DNA of 42,078 nt from JBGOUJ01 sp041477005 (lineage in GTDB: Bacteria > Acidobacteriota > Terriglobia > Bryobacterales > JACQDG01), in NCBI GenBank assembly GCA_041477005.1, contig JBGOUJ010000006.1, forward strand, positions 1-42,078, in the 5' to 3' direction. The position numbers and the translations under genes are program-made. The notes beneath the pieces are model-generated. The model was given only the letters and a program-made list of their open reading frames with translations. It was not told the origin of the DNA and ran no database searches. This document shows positions 16,820-24,119 of this stretch, piece by piece; position 1 is the stretch's first letter, and the number at the start of each line of letters is the position of its first letter.

Positions 16820-17620
16820 CTACCAGTCACTGCCGCGTATGCGGCGGTCCATCAATAAGCCAAACAGGTATGCATAATCCCTCAGGTCGTTGATGACCGT
16901 CGTCTTCTGAAGCGGGCACCTGGACACCGCTTCATCGACCTGGCTCCGCGACAGGCGTTGATTGATCCGTCTCCCGGCCCGGTAGAACCAGATCCCGCTT
17001 TCGCCTTGAACTCTGTGCGTGAATGCCAGTCCCGTCGCAGTATGAAACTGCTCGTCCTGATGATCCTTAATCCGGTCCCAAACCCGGTCCGTGAGCGCGC
17101 CGATTGGCGGGGCCTCGCGGTCTTTGCTGTCCCATTCCTCACGCTCTCTGGCTACAAATGCGTCACCGCCTCCAACGTCGGCCCACAACTCCTTTCCTAT
17201 ACCCCACATCTGAAGAACTGGATCGCGCTCCTCGTCGGCTAGCTCCGCGCTCGAGCAGTACTCTTTCTCATACCAGTCCAGAAGATAGTGATAGGAACCC
17301 GGCAGGCCCGAGCGCTGCGGCGTTGTTTTTCCTTTTCGGGCCGCATGGAAATCATCTCCGGGCCGAAACAGACGATAGGCGCCATCGCCGAGCTTGTAAA
17401 ACATGCGGTACCGGGCGGAGCTCGGCTCCGCGTTAGCGACGTTGTGCTGATAAATGTGCGCCGGCACGCCCGCGCGGACCTCGGAATGAGCCTTCTCCAA
17501 TTTCAGGCGATCCAGGATTTCCCGCGCGGAGAACGATTCCCGTTGGGCGTGGGCCCGGTGCAGCAGAGCTAGCGCAACCCAGCACTCATCGGCCACGAGA
17601 ATCTCGTCCGCAGCTACCAT
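16820..17620 (-). CDS. Unknown protein with N-terminal winged-helix-like domain, partner of the PIN toxin
   Basis: 266 residues from ATG 17620 (an in-frame TTG at 17632 is the alternative). Residues about 10-90 look like a small helical, winged-helix type module (FSAREILDRLKLEKAH, then YRMFYKLGDGAYRLFRPGDD). The middle is Trp- and acid-rich (LLDWYEKEYCSSAELADEERD). The C-terminal part (GLAFTHRVQGESGIWFYRAG) looks like an alpha/beta domain I cannot assign. It is the first gene of a two-gene unit with the PIN nuclease, in the position usually held by a 70-90 aa VapB antitoxin, which makes its size unusual. A role as antitoxin and operon repressor is inferred from position only; it could instead be an effector or sensor. 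Confidence 0.7.
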   Translation of the reverse strand: MVAADEILVADECWVALALLHRAHAQRESFSAREILDRLKLEKAHSEVRAGVPAHIYQHNVANAEPSSARYRMFYKLGDGAYRLFRPGDDFHAARKGKTTPQRSGLPGSYHYLLDWYEKEYCSSAELADEERDPVLQMWGIGKELWADVGGGDAFVAREREEWDSKDREAPPIGALTDRVWDRIKDHQDEQFHTATGLAFTHRVQGESGIWFYRAGRRINQRLSRSQVDEAVSRCPLQKTTVINDLRDYAYLFGLLMDRRIRGSDW

Positions 17621-17638
17621 ATACGTTCCCAATTACTT

Positions 17639-17667
17639 ACAATACATGGTATACAAGTATTTGTCAA
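17639..17667 (-). promoter_or_regulatory. Canonical promoter with palindromic operator for the PIN operon
   Basis: On the minus strand TTGACA (17667-17662) is followed by a 17-base spacer and TATTGT (17644-17639). Inside the spacer and touching the -10 box, AATACTTG and CATGTATT (17661-17641) form an 8-bp inverted repeat with one mismatch around a 5-base centre. Such an operator between -35 and -10 is the classic layout of an autoregulated toxin-antitoxin promoter. The stretch is strongly AT-rich against its surroundings. Confidence 0.65.
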
Positions 17668-17752
17668 GGGTCGCCTTCCGGCCGGGTTAGGTCAGGCCGG
17701 CCGGCGCGTGGCCTTCGCAACCGCAGACCTCGGACCAGGGACCGCCGTACGG

Positions 17753-18310
17753 CTATTTCCGGATGATGATCTCGACTCTGCGGTTCCTCTGCCGGCCATC
17801 CGGATCGTCGGACCCGTCCGGCTTGGTGTTCGGGGCAATGGGCTTCTTGGCGCCGAACCCCTGGGTCTCGAACCGGACGCTGCGAAGATTTTCTTTGCTG
17901 ACGAACCAGGCCTTCACCGACTCCGCCCGCCGTTCCGAGAGCTTTTGATTGTACGCATCGGAACCTTTGGCATCGGTGTGGCCTTCAATGCGCACGGAGC
18001 CTTTCGCTTTTTCGCGGACAATCTGGGCGGCCTGGGCGAGAGTCGGCCGGGCTTTCGGCAGGATGTCGGCCTTGTCGAAATCAAACAGGACGTCGGCCGC
18101 CAGGTCGATTCGCACCTCGGTGGGGGATTCTTTTACCTCCAGGCTTTGGACCTTGCCGCCGATATCCTCGATGCGAAACACCAGATCGAGAACCTTGGTC
18201 TGGAGATCGGAGATCCGTGAGACCGTGGATTGCTGAGCGGTCGCCGGCGCGAAAAGCGCCAGCACCCCGAGCGAGCAGATCCCGGTGACGAGCATCGAAT
18301 GGCTTTTCAC
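17753..18310 (-). CDS. OmpA/Pal-type peptidoglycan-binding protein
   Basis: 185 residues from GTG 18310, with GGAGGG 6-8 bases upstream. Signal peptide at 1-25 (LFAPATAQQ). A short helical spacer at 30-60 is followed by a complete OmpA-like domain: LFDFDKADILPKARPTL, VRIEGHTDAKGSDAYN and LSERRAESVKAWF, the Asp and Arg residues that hold the diaminopimelate of peptidoglycan. QRNRRVEIIIRK ends the domain. It has no beta-barrel, so it is likely a periplasmic tether. It follows the lipoprotein gene by 21 bases and is probably co-transcribed. Confidence 0.88.
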   Translation of the reverse strand: MKSHSMLVTGICSLGVLALFAPATAQQSTVSRISDLQTKVLDLVFRIEDIGGKVQSLEVKESPTEVRIDLAADVLFDFDKADILPKARPTLAQAAQIVREKAKGSVRIEGHTDAKGSDAYNQKLSERRAESVKAWFVSKENLRSVRFETQGFGAKKPIAPNTKPDGSDDPDGRQRNRRVEIIIRK

Positions 18311-18331
18311 TTCATCCCTCCCGGCTCCGGG

Positions 18332-18922
18332 CTACCGGCTAATAGCAACGTCCTCCATCGGGATAAAGTGCGGAATTTCGACCGTGATCTTCTGGACGTC
18401 ATCGGGGGGAGCGGGAAACTTGGCCCAAACTGCGGCCTGGGACTTCGTCGCAATCTCCGGGACATTGTCGCTGCAAAGGCAGTTCTTGTCGCTATCGGCT
18501 ACCACGAAATATTTCTTCTTGGACGCCGCATCAATCAGGTGAACTCCGGACACATTGGCGTAATTCCTGAAGCCGTCTCCGTTGAGTTTGCCATAGATGC
18601 TGAATCCCTTGTCGGCGTCGTTGTAAATCGTGAACTTTAGCGTAACTATACCCGTTGTGCGCTTGAGTTCATTGATCGCCACTCTAACTCCCGCATACTC
18701 GCCGTCGCTGGTGGCCAGCGCATTAGCCGCCGGCGGAGGAGCCGATGGCGCCGCCGGGCTTGCGGGCGGGGACGAGGGTTGCGCGGCCGGCGTCGAAGCC
18801 TGCTGCGGCGCCGGAGTTCCCGATTGCTGTGGGGTAGGTGGCTGATTTTGGCTGCAAGCCGAAAACGCTGCGGCCATCACCAATAGCGCAGCGATCCAAG
18901 ACGAACGAGCGTTCTTAGACAT
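18332..18922 (-). CDS. Lipoprotein with Pro/Ala/Gln-rich linker and unknown beta-rich domain
   Basis: 196 residues. The signal LLVMAAAFSAC places the lipidated Cys at residue 23. Residues 25-70 are a disordered linker of Pro, Ala, Gln and Ser. The remaining 125 residues form a beta-rich domain with KFTIYNDADKGFSIYG and YFVVADSDKNCLCSDN, reminiscent of extracellular Ig-like modules such as DUF4352, though not certainly one. It is encoded directly upstream of the OmpA-domain protein, suggesting a cell-envelope pair. Confidence 0.75.
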   Translation of the reverse strand: MSKNARSSWIAALLVMAAAFSACSQNQPPTPQQSGTPAPQQASTPAAQPSSPPASPAAPSAPPPAANALATSDGEYAGVRVAINELKRTTGIVTLKFTIYNDADKGFSIYGKLNGDGFRNYANVSGVHLIDAASKKKYFVVADSDKNCLCSDNVPEIATKSQAAVWAKFPAPPDDVQKITVEIPHFIPMEDVAISR

Positions 18923-19134
18923 GGTGTTCCCTTCCAGCGCGTAAGCCTATCACCTCGGAAAACAAGGAACTGGGGCCGGTCGGAAACAAAGATGGATGAC
19001 GGTGTGGATTTACCGGCTCCAGTCCACGTGCCCCGGCTATCGGGACGCCAATAGTGTACACCGGAACGCCGGCTTTGCGGATGCACTTTATTCGGCCTGC
19101 TGGATGCTCTTGCGGGCCTGCGGGTTGTCGAAGT

Positions 19135-19884
19135 CTAGCGGCGCCCCAGAGTGGGGACGTCGCGTTCCGCGCGGCCGGAGCCACTCGCCCGGCCGATCTC
19201 CGCGATGCGCTGGCGAAGCTCCGCCAGCAGCCGGTCGGCGTCGCGCACGGTCATTTGGGAAGTGACGATCGGCGCTCCGAAGCGCAGCTCGACCGGCCCC
19301 GGGCGCACCACCAGCGTCCCCGTGCGGTGAATCTCCCGTGTGCCGATGATTCCCATGGGCACGATCGGAACGCCGGCTTTAATGGCGATGTAGGCGACGC
19401 CGGGCTTGAACTCGCGCATCTGGCCGTCGGGGCTGCGGCCGCCCTCGGGAAAGATGACCAGTGGCACGCCTTCGGCGACTCGCCGGGCAGCCCCGGTTAA
19501 GTTCCGCACCGACGACCGCAGGTCCTCCTTCACCGGAAAGTGCCCCGCCCGGCGCATATGCCAGCCGAGGAACGGGATCCGGAACACGTACTCTTTGGCC
19601 AGGATGCGAAAGTCCCACGGAATATAGCCGAACACCAGGGGCGTGTCGATGAGGCTGAGATGATTCGAGCAGAATACGTAAGTGGCGCCGGCGGTGAGAT
19701 TCTCCAGGCCGCTGACCGTGACCTTCACGCCGCTCACGGCCATGACCATACGCGCCCAGCGCCGGGCAATCCTATGCTGCGCCCGCCCCGTGCCGTCGAA
19801 GATGGACGCGACAAGCGAGAGGCTGGCCATGAAGGCCGTGACGAGACAGATCAGGGGATCGGTCCACAGAAGGGCGCGGAACAC
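19135..19884 (-). CDS. plsC: 1-acyl-sn-glycerol-3-phosphate acyltransferase
   Basis: 249 residues from GTG 19884, overlapping the 3' end of folC by 34 bases; AGGAGAGG lies 11 bases upstream. An N-terminal membrane helix (LICLVTAFMASLSLVASIF) precedes the acyltransferase domain. Motif I appears as SNHLSLIDTP (NHx4D), motif III as FPEGGRSPDG and motif IV as GVPIVPMGIIGT. The enzyme adds the second acyl chain to lysophosphatidic acid at the inner membrane. The last 20 residues are Arg/Gly-rich, while another frame continues with a natural-looking tail beyond the stop, hinting at a frameshift near the 3' end. Confidence 0.83.
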   Translation of the reverse strand: MFRALLWTDPLICLVTAFMASLSLVASIFDGTGRAQHRIARRWARMVMAVSGVKVTVSGLENLTAGATYVFCSNHLSLIDTPLVFGYIPWDFRILAKEYVFRIPFLGWHMRRAGHFPVKEDLRSSVRNLTGAARRVAEGVPLVIFPEGGRSPDGQMREFKPGVAYIAIKAGVPIVPMGIIGTREIHRTGTLVVRPGPVELRFGAPIVTSQMTVRDADRLLAELRQRIAEIGRASGSGRAERDVPTLGRR

Positions 19885-21158
19885 AGAGCTTTGGCCTCTC
19901 CTACCAGGAACAGGGATCCGGTCACCACGATTATATCCGCCTCGGAAGCAGCGGCGCGCGCGGCGACGAGCGCTGCGGGCAGGCTTTCGGTTACATTCAC
20001 GCTCGGATGGTGGTGAGCCACGATGCCGGCGAGAACTCCCGGGTTGAGCGCCCGCGGCTGGCTGACCCGGGTAAGCAGCACTCGATGCGCCAGGGGAAAC
20101 AGGATGCCGGCCACCTCCTCCACCGCCTTGTCGCGCATGGCGGCGTAGATGAGCCAGATGCGCCGGCCATCGTAGTGCCGTTCGAGGTGCCGTGCAAGCG
20201 CCCGCGCCCCGGCCGGATTGTGGGCCCCGTCGAGCAGCACCGCGGGCTTCGAGCCGACCTGCTCGAGCCGGCCGGGCCAGCGCGCCTCGCGCAGCCCACG
20301 CTCGATCGCCTCCGTCTCGACGCCGAGCAGGTGGAGAGCGGCGGTCGCCACCAGCGCGTTGGCCACCTGGTGCTCGCCCGCGAGCCCCAGCTCGACGCGG
20401 ACCCGGGCGCCCGATGGCCCGACGGCGACGAAGCGATAGCATCCGCCGTCGTGCGTGACCTCCTCGGCGCGCCAATCCTCACCGGCGCGGACAACGCGGA
20501 TGCCCAGCTCGCGCGCCCGGGCTTCCAAGACTTCAGCCGCCTCCGGCCGCTGCGGCGCAAAGACGGCCGGGACTCCCGGTTTCAGGATGCCCGCCTTCTC
20601 CGCCGAGATCGAAGCCGCCGCCTTGCCCAAGAAAGCCTCATGATCGAAGTCAATGGGGGTAATGACGGCGACCTCCGGACGAACCACATTGGTTGCATCG
20701 AGCCGCCCTCCCAGGCCTACCTCGACTACCGCGACCTCCACGCCGGCGCGGCGGAAGTGGTAAAGCGCCATGGCCGTCATGCACTCGAAATAGGTCGGGT
20801 GCATCTCCAGGGTTCCGTCGGCCAGGAGCTGTTCCACCGCCCGCTGGACCGCCTCGAACGCGGAGCAGAAATCGGAGTCGGCAATCTCTTGCCCGCTAAC
20901 CTGGATCCGCTCGTTGATGCGGACCAGGTGGGGCGAGGTGTAGAGGCCCGTTCGAAGGCCCGCTGCGCGCAGGCCGGCCTCAACCATGGCCGCCGTCGAG
21001 CCTTTGCCGTTGGTGCCGGCGATGTGGGCGCTGCGGAAAGCGCCCTGCGGCCGGCCCAGCTTGTCGAGCAAGGCCTCGATGCGCTCCAGGCCCAACTTGG
21101 CCGATTTCACCTCGTTGCCAAGGGAAAGGAGATACCGAACGGAGTCTGCGTAGGTCAC
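19851..21158 (-). CDS. folC: Bifunctional dihydrofolate/folylpolyglutamate synthase
   Basis: 435 residues from GTG 21158. The P-loop is GTNGKGSTAAMVE (about 48-60). VAVVEVGLGGRLDATNVV and ITPIDFDHEAFLG follow in the Mur-ligase-like central domain, and LDGAHNPAGARALARHL opens the C-terminal domain. The enzyme ligates glutamate to dihydropteroate and to folates using ATP. The gene is 24 bases after the accD stop and overlaps plsC, in keeping with the frequent accD-folC order in bacteria. Confidence 0.93.
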   Translation of the reverse strand: MTYADSVRYLLSLGNEVKSAKLGLERIEALLDKLGRPQGAFRSAHIAGTNGKGSTAAMVEAGLRAAGLRTGLYTSPHLVRINERIQVSGQEIADSDFCSAFEAVQRAVEQLLADGTLEMHPTYFECMTAMALYHFRRAGVEVAVVEVGLGGRLDATNVVRPEVAVITPIDFDHEAFLGKAAASISAEKAGILKPGVPAVFAPQRPEAAEVLEARARELGIRVVRAGEDWRAEEVTHDGGCYRFVAVGPSGARVRVELGLAGEHQVANALVATAALHLLGVETEAIERGLREARWPGRLEQVGSKPAVLLDGAHNPAGARALARHLERHYDGRRIWLIYAAMRDKAVEEVAGILFPLAHRVLLTRVSQPRALNPGVLAGIVAHHHPSVNVTESLPAALVAARAAASEADIIVVTGSLFLVGEAKALCSAPFCGPIP

Positions 21159-21182
21159 GGACCGCTGCCTTGTGGGACCTGA

Positions 21183-22052
21183 CTAAGGGCGCCCCGGCTC
21201 GGAAACAACGGGCCCGCAGAGAAAATCCAGGGCGCGGGCGATCCAGCCCTTCAGGTCGGCGCGCCGGACCACGGCGTCCAGCATGCCATGTTGGAGCAGA
21301 AACTCGCTGCGTTGGAATCCTTGCGGCAGCTTCTGCCGGATGGTCTGCTCGATCACGCGCGGGCCGGCGAAGCCGATCAGGGCATGCGGCTCGGCGATGT
21401 TGAAATCGCCCAGCATGGCGTAGCTGGCAGTGACGCCACCCGTGGTGGGGTCGGTGAGAATGCTGATATAGGGCACACGCGCTTCATCGAGGCGCATCAG
21501 GGCGCACGAAATCTTGGCCATCTGCATCAGGCTCACGGCGCCTTCCATCATGCGGGCGCCGCCGGAGGCCGAAAGGATCAGCAGCGGCCGGCGCGTGTCG
21601 AGCGCCCGCTCGATGGCCCGGGTGATCTTCTCGCCCACGACGCAGCCCATGCTGCCGCCGATGAAACGGTATTCCATCGAGCAAACAATCACCGGACGGC
21701 CGTCGAGTTTTCCTTCGGCGGCGACTAGGGCGTCGTTCAGCCCTGTGGCGCTCCGGTTCGCCTCCAGGCGCTGCCGGTAAGGCTTCTGATCCACGAACTG
21801 CAGCGGGTCGGCCTAGGTCAGCTCCGTGTCCGTCTCGGTCCATTGGCCGTCATCGAGCAACTGCGCCAGCCGGGTGCGGGCGTCCACACGGAAGTGGTAA
21901 TCACACTTCGGGCAGACGTTCAAGTTGCCTTCGAGGTCCCGCTTCCAGATGATCTGGCGGCACCCTTCGCACTTGATCCACAGGCCCTCGGTACGGACCT
22001 TTCGGCCCTCCGGCGGCTCCTCAGGCGGCTTGTCCTTCTTGAACCAGGGCAC
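21183..22052 (-). pseudogene. accD: accD (acetyl-CoA carboxylase carboxyltransferase beta), interrupted by an in-frame amber codon
   Basis: Read from GTG 22052 the first 79 residues carry the four-Cys zinc ribbon of AccD (CEGCRQIIWKRDLEG, then CPKCDYHF) and end at TAG 21815-21813. The same frame then continues without any shift as ADPLQFVDQKPYRQRL and a full carboxyltransferase domain (GGSMGCVVGEKI, SASGGARMMEG, DPTTGGVTASYAMLGD, GFAGPRVIEQTI) to a second TAG at 21183. In intact homologues the break point is a single residue in a run like ELxxADPLxFVD. AccD is normally essential for fatty-acid synthesis, so a sequencing error, readthrough or two separately made polypeptides must be considered. 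A GTG at 21794 could restart translation, but no Shine-Dalgarno precedes it. Confidence 0.85.
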
Positions 22053-22083
22053 GGTCAGTATTCGATCGCGGTCAGTACTCGAT
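22050..22083. repeat. 17-bp tandem duplication at the cobO-accD junction
   Basis: CGGTCAGTATTCGATCG (22050-22066) is followed directly by CGGTCAGTACTCGATCC (22067-22083), two mismatches apart. The second copy holds the cobO stop codon and the first copy repeats it as part of the intergenic spacer next to the accD GTG start. It is probably a replication-slippage duplication. Confidence 0.7.
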
Positions 22084-22608
22084 CCCTCGCTGGGCCAGAA
22101 TCCCCTGCTCGAAGGGGTGCTTGATCTGCTTGATTTCGCTGACCAGATCGGCGGCCTCGATCAGCTTGGGAGGCGCGTTGCGGCCGGTACAGATCACGTG
22201 CAGCGCCTCCGGCCGCGCTTTCAGGTCGGCTACCACCCGATCGATGTCGATCATGCCGTAGTGGACGGCGTAATTGATCTCATCGCAGATGATCATATCA
22301 AACCGCCCGGCGTGCATCTCCTCGCGCACCATGGCCCAGGCGTCTTCGACCAGCTTGACGTCGGCCGGGTCGGGTTTCTCCGCTCCGATCTTGACGAAGC
22401 CCCGGCCCATCACCCGAATCTCGAACAGCCCGTCCGGCAGCATCTTGGCCGTGTCGAGCTCGCCGTAATGCCAGGAGCCCTTGATGAACTGCACCATCAG
22501 CACCTTCAGCCCCTGGCCGACGGCGCGAAACGCCGTCCCCATGGCGGCGGAGGTTTTGCCCTTACCGTTGCCGGTATAGACGATCAGGAGTCCCTTGGTT
22601 TCGGCCAT
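22072..22608 (-). CDS. cobO: Cob(I)yrinic acid a,c-diamide adenosyltransferase
   Basis: 178 residues, full length for the CobA/CobO/BtuR family. The P-loop GNGKGKTSAAMG at 14-25 is at the N-terminus. VLMVQFIKGSWHYGE, DMIICDEINYAVHYG and the C-terminal KQIKHPFEQGILAQRGIEY are all family hallmarks. The enzyme transfers the adenosyl group of ATP to cobalt to give coenzyme B12 forms. No other cobalamin gene and no cobalamin riboswitch is seen here, so it may serve corrinoid salvage. It sits 53 bases after rlmH and 19 bases before accD. Confidence 0.94.
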   Translation of the reverse strand: MAETKGLLIVYTGNGKGKTSAAMGTAFRAVGQGLKVLMVQFIKGSWHYGELDTAKMLPDGLFEIRVMGRGFVKIGAEKPDPADVKLVEDAWAMVREEMHAGRFDMIICDEINYAVHYGMIDIDRVVADLKARPEALHVICTGRNAPPKLIEAADLVSEIKQIKHPFEQGILAQRGIEY

Positions 22609-22661
22609 ATTCTGGATCGTGGGTCGGTGGAAAATCTTCCGCAGGGCCCGCGACCCACGTT

Positions 22662-23078
22662 CTATTTCGCATACGGATGATTCTTCAAGATCGCAAATGC
22701 GCGGTAAATCTGCTCGGCCAGGATCACCCGGGCCAGCTCGTGAGGCAACGTGAGCCGGGAGAGTGAGAGCACAAACTGCGCCTTCTGCCGTGTCGATTCG
22801 GCGAGGCCGTCGGCGCCGCCCACCAAGAATAGCAATTCCCGCACGCTGCTGTTCTGGGCCTTCTCGACCAGGGCGGCCAGCTCCCGGGAACTCAAGTGGC
22901 GCCCCGCCGGGTCCAGGACGACCTTGTAAGCCTTGTCGCTCGCGTCGAGCGCCGCTTCGTTCCTCACCTGCTGCATGCGAAAGTCGCAGAAGCGGCCGAT
23001 GCGCCGGGCGTATTCTTCCGCCAGTTGGTTTGCCGCCCGGTCGCGCGGCCGGCCGATATAGAGCAGGGAAATCTTCAG
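22662..23078 (-). CDS. rlmH: 23S rRNA (pseudouridine1915-N3)-methyltransferase RlmH
   Basis: 138 residues from a CTG start at 23078, which overlaps the stop of the GNAT gene (CTGA). GGAAAGG lies about 5 bases before it, and the resulting N-terminus LKISLLYIGRPRD aligns with the usual RlmH start; no ATG, GTG or TTG fits. The SPOUT-fold Gly motif FLVGGADGL and the C-terminal LPHELARVILAEQIYRAF and NHPYAK are conserved and bind AdoMet in a trefoil knot. It methylates helix 69 of mature 70S ribosomes. With rsfS two genes upstream, this is the common rsfS-rlmH order, with one gene inserted. Confidence 0.92.
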   Translation of the reverse strand: MKISLLYIGRPRDRAANQLAEEYARRIGRFCDFRMQQVRNEAALDASDKAYKVVLDPAGRHLSSRELAALVEKAQNSSVRELLFLVGGADGLAESTRQKAQFVLSLSRLTLPHELARVILAEQIYRAFAILKNHPYAK

Positions 23079-23584
23079 AGCAGCCTTTCCACCACCACCA
23101 CGTTGGGGCAGCCGTTGTCCCTGGTTCCGTGATGGTAGTGCACCCCCACTTCGCGAAAGCCGAGTTTCTCCACCAGCTTCCGGCTGCTGATGTTGTGCTC
23201 CAGGAGGTAGCCCACCAGCTTGTGCAGGCCGCGCGCCCGCGCCTCGGCGATCAGCGCCTCGCCCAGTAACTGCCCCACGGCGTGCCGCCGCCACGCCCGA
23301 TCCACGTAGACCGACATCTCGGCCATGGTCGAGAAAACGGCGCCGTCGCGATAGGGTCCGAGCGATCCCCACCCCACCGGCTGGCGGAAGCTCTCGGCCA
23401 GCAAGAACTGAAAGCGGGGATTTTCAAGCCAGCGCTCCACCTCCCCCAGCGGGCAGCGCTCGGTGGCGAACGTGGCCAGGCGGTCTTCGATTCCCTGGTT
23501 ATAAATGCGCCAGATGACGGGGGCGTCGGCCGGGCGCGCTATTCGAATCTCAAAACGGGCGCCGGGGGAGGCGGCCGGTTCCAT
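23075..23584 (-). CDS. GNAT-family N-acetyltransferase, phosphinothricin acetyltransferase-like
   Basis: 169 residues. The N-terminal IRIARPADAPVIWRIYNQGIEDR, with a following RxATF segment, and the AEMSVYVDRAWRRHAVGQLL acetyl-CoA loop are typical of the Pat/Bar-like GNAT group, which acetylates methionine sulfone, phosphinothricin-like amino acids or similar compounds (sequences given to show family only). The C-terminal LEHNISSRKLVEKLGFREVGV completes the fold. It lies 3 bases after rsfS and overlaps rlmH, so it is translated with ribosome-related genes, but a metabolic or detoxification role is more likely than ribosomal protein acetylation. Confidence 0.85.
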   Translation of the reverse strand: MEPAASPGARFEIRIARPADAPVIWRIYNQGIEDRLATFATERCPLGEVERWLENPRFQFLLAESFRQPVGWGSLGPYRDGAVFSTMAEMSVYVDRAWRRHAVGQLLGEALIAEARARGLHKLVGYLLEHNISSRKLVEKLGFREVGVHYHHGTRDNGCPNVVVVERLL

Positions 23585-23587
23585 GGC

Positions 23588-23929
23588 TTACCGGGCCTCC
23601 TCGATCGCGACGCGCCGGGCCGTTTTCCAAAGCCGCTCCAGGTCGTAATATTTCCGGGCTCGCGTCGAAAAGATGTGCACGATGAAGTCGCCGTAATCCA
23701 TCAGCACCCATTCCGCCTGCTTGTAGCCTTCGATGCTCGCCGGACGGACCCCTTCGCCCTTGAGCTGTTTCTCTATTTCATCGCTGATGGCCTGGTTCTG
23801 CCGGGAATTCAGGCCGCTGCAGATCACAAAGGTGTCGGTAAAGCTGGCGACTTCCTTCAGATCGAGGACCGAGATGTCTTCTGCCTTCTTTGCCTGGGCC
23901 GCTTCTACAGCGACCTGCCAAGCTTCCAT
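23588..23929 (-). CDS. rsfS: Ribosomal silencing factor RsfS
   Basis: 113 residues, standard for the RsfS/Iojap (DUF143) family. VLDLKEVASFTDTFVICSG, the QNQAISDEIEKQL stretch and EWVLMDYGDFIVHIF followed by YYDLERLW are the conserved blocks. RsfS binds uL14 on the 50S subunit and prevents joining of subunits during starvation. It is the first gene of a minus-strand operon running to plsC. The usual upstream nadD is absent; REP copy C lies in its place. Confidence 0.93.
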   Translation of the reverse strand: MEAWQVAVEAAQAKKAEDISVLDLKEVASFTDTFVICSGLNSRQNQAISDEIEKQLKGEGVRPASIEGYKQAEWVLMDYGDFIVHIFSTRARKYYDLERLWKTARRVAIEEAR

Positions 23930-23968
23930 CCAGTACTCCCTCTCTCACGGAGCGCGGCAAATCTCTTG

Positions 23969-24020
23969 GAGCCGCGACCGTAAGGGGGGTGGTCTCACGT
24001 TAGCGGGGACCACTCCCGGA
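23969..24020. repeat. REP-like palindrome, copy C
   Basis: Starts with GAGCCGCGACCGTAAGGGGG, identical over most of its length to one arm of copy D, then forms a hairpin between GTGGTCT (23989-23995) and GGACCAC (24007-24013) around ACGTTAGCG. It occupies the divergent gap between rsfS and the gene at 24120. Confidence 0.7.
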
Positions 24021-24119
24021 CGGCCGGGAGTGCGCCAGGCCCGAAAACGCGAGCGGAACACCGCCCTATCCCACCATTGTAGACGGAAACCGGCCCGGAG
24101 CGTCTAAAATAGAGGGTTC

